Origin: Tetmemena sp. SeJ-2015
Taxonomy: Eukaryota; Ciliophora; Spirotrichea; Sporadotrichida; Oxytrichidae
Reading direction: 5' to 3'
NCBI GenBank assembly: GCA_027382625.1
Contig: JAJKFJ010021086.1
Span: 36,969 to 100,968 of the forward strand
DNA length: 64,000 nucleotides
The first letter of the stretch is position 1; the number at the start of each line of letters is the position of its first letter. Below are positions 18,780-30,330 of this stretch, one piece after another. The notes beneath the pieces were generated by a model that did not search any database, was not told where the DNA came from, and saw nothing but the letters and a program-made list of their open reading frames with translations. Both the position numbers and the translations under genes were made by a program.

Positions 18780-21700
18780 ACTCGCATCTGATGGGAAGGT
18801 AGCTAACCATGAGTCTACGTTAAGCCTGCCTAGTTAAAGGAAAATGTTGTTAGCCAAAAGCTGAACCAGTTGGCAGCAAATTACCAGCTGACTAATTATT
18901 GGAAAAGCTGTTGTAGCAGTTGTTTATAGCGTTAGTGGGCTGGATGATAGAGTTCTCAAAGACTATAGTAATGCCATTCTTTACCTCTGCGGTTCTTCTC
19001 TATAATGACTATATTTCTGATGCGAGGGTCCTTCGCATACTCCTTTGACTGTCCAGTACTCAGTTTCCGAGTGAACATCCCTCTCTCCTTCATCTTCGAA
19101 TAACTTAAGACTAATTAGTTACGATGCAATCGATTTATTATATTTTTTCTCTTCTTGACTATGGCACAGTCCCATCTAAGTTGTCTGCATTTGATACTCT
19201 ACTGGCCCTATCCTTGTACTTGAGTCTGAGTTGCGCAAGATCCCGTGCTTCGAGTGGATCTTGCCCTTGAGTTGGAAGGCGCTGCTATTTGCTGAATGTT
19301 AGTTAACTCCACAAAGACCTTACCTTTCTTGATGATGACCTTCTTGATCTTCTGCTAGAGCTCCCTCAGCCCCTTGGGATAGTGCTTGCTAATTTTCATC
19401 TCTGATTCAGCTTCACAATTATCGTGTCTATCACAGCCTTTTCATAATTTAGGAATAAAAGTGCCATTCTTAATCTGCTTCTGCTCGGAATGAGGCTGGC
19501 AAGTTCTTTTGTTCCTCTCCATTACCTGCATTCTATACAAAGCAAAACAAATTGCTCAAAGAAAATCTCTACAAAGTGGAGATTAAAAAGCAGCTCATTC
19601 TCTTTCAAGTTCTTGTGGAAGAACTGCTGCTGAGTCCGCAGCTTCTAAACCTTGTGTGCATCATAAGAAATATGTCGCATCCTGCTGCTTGAACAGACCC
19701 TGGATGGTGATGATTCATAGCTAGTTGATTATGATCAACTTAGTGCTCTTCTTCAGGATTTCTACTCGCACAGTACACAAAGTAGGCGAAGAATTGATAG
19801 ATTGAATCACAGATACTCTTCGACTGCCCGTTCTTCTTTATGAAGCCCACGACATAGTTCTCAATTTGCTTGACTATATCAGATAATACCAATATCTCGC
19901 ATTCTCAAAGATGTTGCCTCGATCGAAGAGGTTCAAGTACTTATCTAGCAAAGTATCACTGCTGGAAAACGGCCTTCTCTTCAGCCATTTCATCTCGAGT
20001 CTCTTTCCTTACTTCTTTACCCTTATTCTTGCCCTGTCTCTCTCCAGCTTCCTGCTGTTGTTAGTGCTTGACTGTAAACTAGTGAGACAATTGCTTCTTC
20101 TCCTCTATTCTCACCTTGATCTTCTCAAATAGCAGAAAACATTTAAGAATAGATTATAAATTTTTTAACTGCATGAATTTGTCGGTGTTTCTGATAGTGG
20201 TGAAGTTCTTCATGTCCTGAAGTGAGAGCATACTTTATTTGTGAGTGAGTATGCCTTGGAGCAATATCTCGTTCTTGAGCACGTTCTCCAAGAGCAGACT
20301 ATGCACGAAGTGGAAAGCCAGATCTGAGCATAATCTTTACTACTCGCTTTTCTAGATTGCATTGGCGTGTAACTTCATTAAATTTGCTGTATCAGTTTTT
20401 TCTAGGTTATGAGGGTCATTAGAAGAGACTCCCTGCTTCCTTTCGAAGGAAGAAAGCTCTTCTGAGTTGTCAAATGAGAGCCAGAAATCTTGAGTATCTT
20501 GCAAGTTAAAAGTGGTTACCTTAGAACTTTCAGAGATAGTGATATAATCAAAACTAAGTTTAGATTTAAAGAGGGGATACCTGATTCTTATTTCATCAGC
20601 CCTGCAGAAAAGTTTAGTCTGGAAGTCTACTTAGTCTGTGAAGATGTGGGCTTCCTTGTTATTGTGTGAACTGTAGAAGCCTATGACCAGCCAGACCAAG
20701 CTGCTATCATAGGTAGAAATGATGCTCGAAGGGACCTCATGCTATTTAAGTTGAAGCAAGCTCGAGGATGAACCCATTTGAAGTCAGTGCAGGCTTTTAC
20801 TTCTCTCCAGTTGGATTAGGTTTCCCTAGCTGTTTGAAAGCAAGCCAGAGGAGTCATAACTCTGCTACCTAAGAGCCTACAATGGCGTGGCCTGGGTGCT
20901 CTTCTTTCTTTGCAGGCTTTGAAAAGCTTTGGTTAACAGGATTTGGAAATCTGTTTCCTAGAAAATTACAAGTGACAAGAAAGGTTTAAAGTTTTTTAAA
21001 ATACAGAAGCGCATCTGCAAGTCCTTATTTGATGGACTGCAGAAAGTTTTGATAGGACTGGTTCTCTTTTGAGGGGTCGAATACACATATGGTGTTGAAT
21101 CTTGCACTCATCTTATACAAGTCAAGCTATTCTACATTTAATAAAATTTGAGCGATTATCATCTTCTCAATCTTACATTTTATGATTATGGATCATGGGT
21201 TGCAATTAAATTTGCTCTGACTTTCTTAGCTTATCTCACTCTTTCTATAAACTAATCTTCTTCTCTCCCGTCTTCAAACAAGAATAGAGAGAAATTTTTT
21301 TATTGCAAGCTACTTTTCTTGATTACGCTTGAATAATCTAGTCATTAAGCTTTAAGACTCACCCTGTTCTTAGTGTTAAAATTGATAGAGAAAGAATTTA
21401 TCTTTTTATCAATTGGTAGTCTAGCTAGTATGCAATCCTGAGGTTAGTTTTTATATCTTGAAGGTATTAAGCAAGCAAGCTTCAAGCTCTTGGAGAAGCT
21501 AGCAAGTTCCTCATGTATGTTACTTTACTAACTCATTAGCACTATTTTAGAGTCTTCATATATCTCTTATATTTATATATAGTTTCTCTTCGATACACTG
21601 TCAATTACTACTCCACTTCCCATCGCTTCTAAGACAAGGTGAAGCTTCTAAGTCTAAAAGAGGAGTTATTTTCTGGCCTGATTAAATCTCGGTGAGAAGC

Positions 21701-21865
21701 CAGCGCCTAAGCCTTTGGGAGAGATTGCTGTACTCTGTTTTTGCTTTTTACTGATGCTGTTGTTGATGTTGTTATTGTTATAGCTATGATGATTAGGTGA
21801 AGAAAGGTTATGCTTAGGCCAGCGACAGATTTAGCAAATGCCCTGGCACTGGCAATTCGGTAAAA
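18780..21865 (-). CDS. Large unknown protein with 22-nt intron
   Basis: The minus strand is coding from about 21,865. It starts with a Cys-rich motif (NCQCQGICQICRWPKH), then an Asn/Ser stretch (HHSYNNNNINNSISKK), LVLEAMGSGVVIDSVSKRNY, ELASFSKSLKLACLIPSRYK, DLYKMSARFNTICVFDPSKE and NFLQSIKQGLADALLYFKKL. Later parts are SSIISTYDSSLVWLVIGFYS, IFTDQVDFQTKLFCRADEIR, LMKLHANAIQKSEQQRLCSD, DIVKQIENYVVGFIKKNGQS, ICDSIYQFFAYFVYC and KISKHYPKGLRELQQKIKK. A 22-nt GT-AG intron (18963-18984) joins RNIVIIEKNRR to VFENSIIQPTNAI. Roughly 900 residues in total with several frameshifts. The CxCx3CxxCx4H start loosely recalls the Cys-rich N-terminus of microtubule-associated SAXO proteins, but I would not name it. 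Confidence 0.5.
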
Positions 21866-22079
21866 AATAACTAATTAGAAATATTTACTTAATGAACTGT
21901 GGAAGAGCAAGTATGAGGCTCTCTTCCAAATTCTATAGGTCAAATATAATAAGATTATCGTGAATTGGTAGTTTTTAAAATTGATAGTTTTTGTTACCTT
22001 TGTCAACAGCTGTATAGGAGTTTAATTTAGATTATAATTTCATTTATTAAATTTCTAAAAAAGGAAAAATAAGCAATAG

Positions 22080-22570
22080 GATGGAATTGGAGAAGCAATC
22101 TCACTAAAGGAACTGGAACCATTTGTGATAACAAGTTGAAGTAATTAATCCTTTATTATTAGACAATAATTATGATGATTACTTTTGAGTTTAGCTCATT
22201 TTTAGGACTTTCTATAACACTTTCATAGGCTGGTCATGAGACTTTAAGAAAGATGATTTGCTGCACGAGAGTCAGTTTAGTGCTTCATACTTACAGCATC
22301 TGACTACTATTCATTATGGCAAGACTGTAAAAAAGTAGATATCACTTCAAAGCAGAGATGAGTGTATGCTTTCTTTATATGCTATCACTTTTCTTATTAA
22401 ATGCTTGTAGGGTTTGAATGGCGAGAAGGAGCAGCAAACACAATAAGACAGAGGAAATAAAAGCAATAAAAATTAAAGCACTTTTTAGACTAAGGACGAG
22501 AGTGATGCAAATACAAAATAAGAGTCAGCTCAAATAATTATGTATATATGTATATTCGTGAAGTGCATTT
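22080..22570 (+). CDS. Unknown small protein
   Basis: From an ATG (22081) the plus strand reads MELEKQSHQRNWNHL. Then follows a 50-base AT-rich break, then FYNTFIGWS, a TGA, and DFKKDDLLHESQFSASYLQH, TTIHYGKTVKKQISLQSRDE, LYAITFLIKCLQGLNGEKEQ and a Gln/Asn/Lys-rich tail (QTQQDRGNKSNKNQ). The TGA at 22237-22239 is either an error for TGG or a true end. No family is recognised. The frame runs on into the 3' part of the convergent minus-strand gene, so its real end is not determined. Confidence 0.35.
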
Positions 22571-22576
22571 ACCAAA

Positions 22577-23200
22577 TCACCTAATTGTATTTTACCTATA
22601 TTGTAGAAGTAACATATTTATTGTTAAGTGGGGATCTTGCGTTAGCACAGGCTCTCTTGGTGGAGGACTCCGAGTGCTGTCTGTAGTTGACTAATTCACT
22701 TACGTTTTCTCTCTTCTGTAACTTTTTCTGCTCTCTCCTTTCACAAATAATTTAAAAGTATCATTTAAATGTGAGGGGATGAATAATTGATTGCTATTTT
22801 GAAAAAGAGTGAACTCCCAAGCTTTGGTCCTACCTCTTTCTGTTCTGTCATTTCTAATGGAAAAGACTTCTTGATTCTTAGCAGTCTGGGAGCTATTCAT
22901 TAAGTGATCTAGCTACTTCATGTGTCTGAAGTCATTATTGGTAACATATTGCTGTGTCCTATCACTGATAGTTGGATAAAATAAGAATGGATTTCTCGGA
23001 GAAACTCATCATTCATTCTCTTAAGAGTGCAACTAATTACAGGCTGCATTTCAAATATGCAATCGTACTCTAAAATAGATTGAGTTAGGAAAGTTAAGCT
23101 ATAAATAGCCGTCTTCCATGGGTTGATAGCCTTGAATATTTATCCTCTGTTGTGCTGCCGTGCCGTTTGGCTTGAATTAAAGCAGCCTACTTCGATTCAT
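22577..23200 (-). CDS. Unknown basic protein
   Basis: Starts at an ATG (23198-23200, reverse) with MNRSRLLQFKPNGTAAQQRI, NIQGYQPMEDGYLQLNFPNS. After a frame break it reads FEMQPVISCTLKRMNDEFLR, EIHSYFIQ, and after a second break TQQYVTNNDFRHMKQLDHLM, SIRNDRTERGRTKAWEFTLF, LFIPSHLNDTFKLFVKGESR and KSYRREKTQVNQSTTDSTRS, closed by TGA at 22577-22579. Several TAA/TAG codons are read as Gln. It is basic and Asn/Gln/Ser-rich with no domain I recognise. It lies head-to-head with the glycyl-tRNA synthetase fragment, 45 bp apart. Confidence 0.45.
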
Positions 23201-23245
23201 GAAGAAAAATAGAGAATAAAATTTAATATACAATAAATAAATATA

Positions 23246-23612
23246 ATGGCTTATATAAATCCTTAAGAAATTATCGAGCAAGTTATGTTCTCACCTGTGA
23301 AGTTAGCCAGGGACTACATGAGCCACTTCTCACAGCACGAGTACTTCCTCTAAGATCGATGACTCAGGTAAAACCATCGGTAAGTGTTACTCCCGTTCTG
23401 ACGAATGCGGTATTCCCTTCGCAATCACCTTCAATTTCGACACTCTCACTCAGAACTCAGTGACGATGAGAGACCTCCACACCATGAAGCAAGTCAGACT
23501 ACCCATAGCAGACTTCGCCTCAAACATTACTCAGCTGGCTAATGGTATGAAGTCTTGGGATGATGTGCTTGCTCAGTAACCACTATTCCAGTCTGGCGTA
23601 ACAGATGAATGA
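23246..23612 (+). CDS. GARS: Glycyl-tRNA synthetase, C-terminal anticodon-binding part
   Basis: Charges tRNA-Gly. After an ATG-led segment (PVKLARDYMSHFSQHEYF) and one frame change the plus strand gives KIDDSGKTIGKCYSRSDECG, IPFAITFNFDTLTQNSVTMR, DLHTMKQVRLPIADFASNI, TQLANGMKSWDDVLAQQPLF and TGA at 23610-23612. This is the class II anticodon-binding (HGTP) domain at the end of eukaryotic GlyRS, including the characteristic IDDSG...IGK...R.DE.GIPF signature. Only about 120 of an expected 600-700 residues are present, and nothing upstream resembles the catalytic core. In germline DNA this would be the last gene segment with the rest elsewhere; a truncated copy is the alternative. Confidence 0.85.
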
Positions 23613-23858
23613 GAAATTTCACATACTCAAAAGAGAGAGTGCGTTGTTATTAAATCAAGAGCTAAGCAACCTTAGTTGAGATAGAGTTAAAATTACATCA
23701 CTCTTGTTATTCAATTTAGACTAACAAATACGATTATACTTCCTTCTTTTCTCTTTACTTATTATCTATGTTTAATCCTTTATGCTATCAATTAAGTATT
23801 ATTTTATTTTCTTCAAACTTAAAGCACAACTAACTTCATTAACTAGTTATCTATCCAT

Positions 23859-26800
23859 TCAACTCCTGCCTTGATGTTCAGGCCTTCCTCTTCTCTTGGG
23901 CTGTTGAGGGGCTGGGTCTCTGCCTTGTCTCCTTGCTGCGGCACGTCTATCATCTTCATCTGCCTGCTTGTCTAGCTCATCCAAACTGAGTCCCTCTTCA
24001 GAAAATTCACCCTTATCATCAAATTCGCTATTCGAATCGTCATCATCTTCGTCATCCAAATAATCTTATATGCATACGCTTGAACTTAGTCAAAAAATTA
24101 ACTTAATGTAATGAGTCACTCTCACTGCTTTCCTCTTCTACTTCCTCATCTACAGAGAATTTTTAGTCCTCGTCTTCGAGCTCCTCGTCATCTGACTGGT
24201 CATCTTCAATCAAGAATCTCCGGCTGCCGTCTTCTAGAAAACCTTTGAAGTCTTTTCCAACTAAGCAGGCACGCTGGCCCAATTCAGGGAGGGAATAGCC
24301 TCATAGTAGGTCAACTCGATCTCGTCGAAGTAGGACTTTATGTCCCCGATGTACTCCATCGGCGCTAAACTTATGCGCTTGAAAGTCGTGAAGTCCTTAT
24401 TGAATCACATCGCAGAGATGAAGATCATTCAATATGCTTGCCTTGAAGATGATAGCCATGTCAAATCTCTTGTTTCCGAACTGCATTCTCTCAAAGTGGA
24501 TGTGCTCGATGTCGGCGATGTCGATCACGAAGAAGGGGAACTCAGAAATAGTAATCAGACAGTTCTTAGTGGGTCTGAGCTTAACCACTGATTTGTGGGG
24601 ACAACCTTGGAAGTCCAACTCCTCGAAGGGGATACCGAACTCTATCTTGACGCCTTTAGGATTGCGCTTAGACATCTGCTCGATCTGCTTCACGAAGGCA
24701 GCTAACTGTTTGCAAAAATAATATAAACAATTTGTAATATAAGATCCAGTTTGTTAAGCTTCTCTTTCTGCTGGCGCTCTATTTCTTCTAGTTCAAACTC
24801 ATCTATATCATTGAGTCTCCAGTGGTTGTGTCTTTGGTCCAGACCATCGGCTGCAGCTCCTGACTCCTTAAAGAACTGAACATCCTGCACCTTCTTGGAG
24901 CCCACCTTAATTTGATGCTTCAGGTTAAAGTGGATGATCACGATTAGCTCGTCATCAGCGCATAAGTAAATAACTTCTACACTATAAAATTGTTTAGCAA
25001 GGCTGGAAGAAGGCATTGTTGATGTTTGAAAATGCTATGACGACGTTGTGTACTTTCTAAGAGCAGAAGTGCACTCCGTTAGTGTGGGTTTCCAAGTTAC
25101 CCATCTTCTTGCCAACTATATTAGGTCTAAGCACGAGTCCATCCAGGGTATCCTTCCCGCCTTTAACTAGATTCAACTCCTCCAAAAAGTCCTATGGGCG
25201 TTCTTCTAACTTAGATCCTTAATCTTGAACTTCAGGAGTCTTCACCTTCTTAATCAGCTCCTTAATCTTAAACAATGAATGAAGATAGAGGAACGTCATG
25301 AGGTGGGTGTTTCCTCCTCTGCTCAAGTGCTTAAGAGTAAGCTCACTGGCGAATTAGCTTTGGGGGTCTGGCATGCCGGAGAAGCTCATGGTCTAGCCAG
25401 CAGGGTGTGGAAGTTAAGACGTAGGAAGCCCAACTAGCCTTCCTGAGTGGGGGAGACGTTCTTAATGGCTGCGACGTGGAAAGGCACGAAAGAGTTCTAA
25501 TTAACTGGCACCAAGAAGCAGTCGTTTTTGTTGTTCACATGAAACTGACCTGGCTTGATGTCCGAAGGCCTTCTCTGAGTTGTAGGCTTGGAGGTGCTTT
25601 GTGTGCTTAACCTTCGTCTGCTTGGACTTGTGGACTATCTCCCGTTCTCAAAGCGTCTGCGCTGCTCCTTCAACTTCCACTTTAGCAGCTCTTCTTGAAT
25701 GCTCTTACGATCCTAGTTATTGTAGTGCTGAACTTCATTCTTCTGGCGGAGACGAGTAGATTGAATTAGCTCAGTATGTTGAGCTCTCTCCATCAAGTCC
25801 ATTTGATGATCTTAGCTATTCTTGTGAGCATATACAACTCATATAGAACATGCTAATTAAGTAAAGCATGACTGTTTGACTTAGCTGCCTCTTGCTTCTT
25901 GACTGAGACATCCTCCTTCTTTCTCTCTTCCTCAGATTTGTCTTCTTAGATAGTGTAGGAAATTTCTTCGAACTTTCTCTAGATAAAGTTAAAATTTCTG
26001 GATTGAGGGTAAATATTAATTACATTCGAAATAAACGATAAATGCATCTTCCACCTGCCAGTTAGACTTCATTTTCTTTGCTTCATTTGTTTTACTTTTA
26101 TCAATTTTTCAAAGAATTCTAGTTTACTTGAATGTTTCTTCTCTAATTGATTTATCTCATAAGTTGCATCTTGCCAAGATATCACAATCTGAAACTGCGA
26201 ATGTATTTGCTTCTCTATTGAGTCTTCTGATATCATTATCTGCTTGGTTAAGTAATGGAGTATGAATGTTGATTATGATTCGTATCGAAAAATTGTCCTT
26301 TGCGCTAAGCTCTGTTTTCTTGCTCTATCCATTAATAATTGCTAAAGTTGAAATAATTTAAGAAGACTATATTTACTTATCATTTTAGTCTAATTAATTA
26401 AGAAAGGACAAATAGAACTGACTTCTATAAAAATAATAATTTGATCTTTATTTAAGAAGAAGAGTTGTTTCAATAATATGAAGATCTATTTATCTTAATT
26501 CCACTAGGGCAAAACTTAATTACTTTTTGCTTATGCTTAATTAGGTTAATAAAAGAAATGATTTTATTTATTTATTCTTAATTAATTTAATTACAGCTAT
26601 TAAGAATGGAGAACGACAGCTAGGCAGATCAATCAAAGGATTAATTTCAGGAGAGAAAAACTTGGAGAATTTCTCAGTTTGTGCATGTTTGTGAGAGAGA
26701 GAATGCGCTTCATGCTCACCCTGAGGTGGCCAATTTTACCATGCATGTGAGTTACCTTATCTCAGTGTGATTAAAAATATGCAACATAAAAACTGTGAAT

Positions 26801-28550
26801 GAATTCAGATGTGGCTTCTCAAATGATGCGGAAATATTAAAGTTGCCACATAAATAAGGGCAAAAGATTTAGCCAATTGAGCTTTAAAGAGCCTCTGTAA
26901 ATCGCATATTTATCTTGCAATTTGAATTCTTCTTCAAATATAATAATTCATCTTTTACTTGCAGTCAATATTAAAAATTTTAATGATTAATGAAACTTTG
27001 AGATCATGTACTGACCCTCAGAGTCAATAAAAAAACTTTTTCTTCCATCGCCACAACTGAATGAGAGGCTTTCTCGTTGACATCAGTGAGAGTAATTTTG
27101 ATGCGAAAGCACATATTAGGCTACACTGGCAGCTCGTTACTCTCGTTTATCATCAACTTATTGTCCCTTTATGCCGAATCCTATATCGAAGCTTAAATTA
27201 AATAATGCATCTTCTCTGCATAGGGCTCATTTTTAGATTTAAGATGTTGCTTCACAACCAAGTAGTCATTCCCCAACTATAAAGTTTTTTAGAGAACATC
27301 AATAGACTCAAATGTAACTTGATATGCTGCCTTCTCAGGAAGGATAACTATGAGTGTGCAGCTGGCCATAACATGCATGTCCTTGAACTTTCTTAGCACG
27401 TTCACGAAGATAGTATAGAAGTTCAGCATCTTCTCATCGCTCACAACATTTAAGTTAATAGTGTAATGCAGATTTATCATGGGAAATGAATGAATTACTT
27501 AACTTTCTAAATTTTCATAGATAGCATTTGATAAGTAGACATTGATTTTGTTGAGGACAAATTAGTTGCCGCTCTTAACAAAGATACCCAAGAGGTACTC
27601 GAAGAACTCTAGTGGAGCCTTGGTCTGTTCTCTCAGCTTCTTCAGCTTTCTCTCGTCATCTAGGAGGCTTTCTACCCTCATGGAGATTTCCTCGTGCTTG
27701 GTCTGAGTCTCCTTCTCTACGATGAACTCAATCTGATCAATAATGTTGCCAAAAGTCCATTTGTCGAAGGCAGCTGCGGTCTACAAATTTGAGACTTCTT
27801 CCTTCAGCTTAGTAAAATTAATGTTCTCGAAAAGGTCTTTGAAATCTATGAGCTGAGCTCCTCTTGCATGGATGTACTCGAGTAGCTTGCTAGTAAGGTC
27901 TCCGTCTGCTGCGTCCTTGGTGAAGATGCCTACCTTTGAGTTGGGGGGTATGTATGAGGTGAGCTGCTGCATTCCTTCCTGAGTTTTGAATTGCTCATAC
28001 AAGAAAGATTTAAATTGTATGACGACTTAAATTTGCTTGATGTCTCTGGCCAGAAGTTCAAGCTTAGGACCATCATTTAGCACTCGAGTTGAGAAGAGAT
28101 AATAAGAAATTTGATCATAATCTTGAGGCACTTCCATAGCCTCCAGCATGCCTTCTATTACAAATCTATTTGACATCTGCAACAGCCACAGTAAAGAATG
28201 AACAACTATAAGCCGCAAATATATAGAAAGCATCATATAAATAAAGAGAACATTTAAGTTAGCATTTGAAGAAGCACTCCAGAGTATGTGATGGCATTAT
28301 CCTATTTGGGTGAGTGGTATATTAAATGCGTGCATTTACTTTTCTTGGCAGAAACCGCGAAAGTGAGGTGGGTCTTAGTTAGGACCATGACTGTCTCTGG
28401 CAGCTCCTAGTCTATCAGCCATAAGCTATTGCGCAATTTCGGTTAACATTCAAACCATAACATTCGAAAGTGAAAGTTTGTAGCTTCAAGTTCGAGAGGG
28501 CAATGTCTACTTTAAATTAGGAGTCAAAATATTTTTAATTTAATACTAAC
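23859..28550 (-). CDS. SPT16: FACT histone chaperone large subunit SPT16
   Basis: FACT moves and reassembles nucleosomes during transcription and replication. Read on the minus strand, the whole protein is present. The N-lobe has WLIDQELPETVMVLTKTHLT and NSKVGIFTKDAADGDLTSKL. The peptidase-like domain has TINLNVVSDEKMLNFYTIF, GFGIKGQ and FRIKITLTDVNE. After a roughly 1-kb insertion come PEILTLSRESSKKF and the acidic hinge. The middle domain has FVPFHVAAIKNVSPTQEGQL, FASELTLKHLSRGGNTHLMT, RPNIVGKKMGNLETHTNGVH, IVIIHFNLKHQIKVGSKKVQ, GIPFEELDFQGCPHKSVVKL and FERMQFGNKRFDMAIIFK, then KDFTTFKRISLAPMEYIGDI. The C-terminus is the acidic tail (DDEDDDDSNSEFDDKG) and TGA at 23859-23861. Introns: 24706-24728 (23 nt) and 24396-24441, which is either a GC-AG intron or an IES with a four-base repeat. 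Several frameshifts. Confidence 0.9.
26012..26974. repeat. About 1-kb IES candidate splitting SPT16
   Basis: AATATTAA occurs at 26012-26019 and 26967-26974, and SPT16 coding stops on one side and resumes on the other. Removing one copy and the intervening DNA joins the two parts with the downstream frame that encodes PEILTLSRESSKKF. A shorter match (AATA at 26012 and 27026) gives an even closer fit to the family, so the exact right edge is undecided. The insertion is AT-rich and holds a short plus-strand ORF at 26606-26770. Far longer than any intron seen here. Confidence 0.6.
26606..26770 (+). CDS. Foreign first exon or gene segment inside SPT16
   Basis: Opposite in strand to SPT16, an ATG opens MENDSQADQSKDQFQERKTW, RISQFVHVCERENALHAHPE, VANFTMH. 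Two TAA/TAG codons are read as Gln. The GC content is higher than that of the surrounding insertion. The codons run into GTGAGT at 26749-26754, a good splice donor; without splicing the frame ends at TGA (26768-26770). It therefore looks like the first segment of another gene placed within the SPT16 insertion. The protein is not recognised. Confidence 0.5.
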
Positions 28551-29028
28551 AAGAAGTCTAAGGTGAGGGGTCGTTGACACCCGTCGCTTGTCTTTCCAAG
28601 GGAGAAAACTCGCGCCTCTTTTTGAGAACCTAAATCAAAATCTGCTCTAGCTCAAGGAGGGAGGGTCCATCTCCCACTCCCCGACATATTATAGTGGATC
28701 AACACTTTCACTTTATGATTTATATTTGTCTGTGGGGTCGAGGTCTCAAAATTACCTGAATCAACTTTTGAGGATCTTCTGGATCGTGTGATAAAAGGTT
28801 TTACCTTCAAAGCTCACTGATTCTTACATTGATGGAGGTAGTTTTAAACTTTCTGATCTAGGTAAACTCTAAAATAATTATTCAAAAATGTTTTACTAAG
28901 TGATGAGAGTGAATGTTTCAGGTTTAAGTGGGTGTTTGCTTTAATTAATATAATAATCTCCCACTTTTTATGTAATTATCTAATTACCTCTAATTAAATT
29001 CTTTTTCATAATAGGAGACACCCTGCTC

Positions 29029-30330
29029 TCACATTAGAATTCTGAAAGCTATTGTGAGAGTTAAAAGATATTCGTTTCGTTTTTATAGTAAGATTAAAAC
29101 AGATTTTTGAGTCATTAAGCATTCAAATGTTTTTTCAAAGTCCATTATAGCCTTGGTGATATGGATATTAGCTGTGGGTCCATTATTCGATGTTGAAGTT
29201 AAGGTTGCTGTGTCGGATTTATTCATTACAAAGTTCTGATTCTGATTTAAAGATGTGACCATTGCTCTTAGGTCTGTGGTTATTTTATACGGACCAGAAA
29301 GAGTTATAATTTTTTTAATATTCTCATTAAATAAAGTAAAGAGTGTTATTTAGAGACACTTTGAATTAGTCTAGTCCTACGCCACTAATTGCTTGACCTG
29401 TATGAGTTAAGGTAGTGTTGTTGTGCTATTATCTTTTCCTTTAGGTGCTAACTCAATTAAGAGGACTGCATTCAAATAAATGGCAGATGGATCCAAAATA
29501 TTTGAGGTGACTGAAGTCCTGCAGCTTGGCTCTAATTAGCATCAGCGCTAGTGAATGAAGAGCTCAAGTCGCTAAGTCTTTAGCGGCTGTCCATTTAACT
29601 ATTAATCCTGGTCTGGTCTCTAGTATCCAAGCTACCGTTTTTTATCTCCCCTTAAAGCTTTTTCAAAGGCATATATCCATAGAACTAGCCTAAGTTCACA
29701 TTTTGATTCTGCTTCTACTTTAAATGCAAGCCTTGAGAGTACTAATTACTCTATTTGAGGACTGCTCCCAACTAAGAGAAACTTTAGTTGAAGACGTTTA
29801 TGGACTTGACTTGAGTGGCATTTGCAGTGGTGGCTGTAAAGAGGTTTGGAGGATTTCCATTTCCACCTGCAGCTATAGTTGCCCTTTGATGAGTACCTGA
29901 AAGTGAAGTGTTTTATAAAAGCGTAGGGTATAGAGTTACCAGCTTGTGCGATGAAAACCTCTTAAGCAGAGAGCCTGTAGTTCGTTGAATCTATTTTAAT
30001 TATACCCTCTTTGCATTTGTTAAAGATTATTGAATCTATGAAAGTATGAAGAAATGATAGCATTTCATGAGAGTCAAAGGAAGGAATCATCTCATGTTAG
30101 CGTGACTGTATTTGTATTGCCAAGCAATAACTAGCTATCTTATTTTTCATCAAAAGTTATGTCCAGATAATTCTTCAAAGCGCTATTTCTTTCAATCTAG
30201 TGCTGATTTAGTTTCTTAGGCATTTGCTGAATTCTCTCTAATGGAATCAACTTCTTCTCTGATAGAAATAAGAAGAATGAGTAAGTAATTGTGGTAAGTA
30301 ACTGTCTGATGACTATTCGAAAGTTTTGCT
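29029..30330 (-). CDS. Unknown Q/N/S-rich protein with 43-nt intron
   Basis: In minus-strand order: KKLIPLERIQQMPKKLNQHQ, IERNSALKNYLDITFDEKQ, HEMLSFLHTFIDSIIFNKCK, EGIIKIDSTNYRLSAQEVFI, AQAG. A clean GT-AG intron (29897-29939, 43 nt) joins this in frame to THQRATIAAGGNGNPPNLFT. Then KSINVFNQSFSQLGAVLKQS, a frame break, TRINSQMDSRQRLSDLSSSF, and an unbroken 150-codon stretch (IYLNAVLLIELAPKGKDNST, LPQLIQVKQLVAQDQTNSKC, YKITTDLRAMVTSLNQNQNF) to TGA at 29029-29031. The coding case is strong, because the ORF is long with many TAR codons and the intron restores the frame exactly. I do not recognise the family. Confidence 0.55.
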
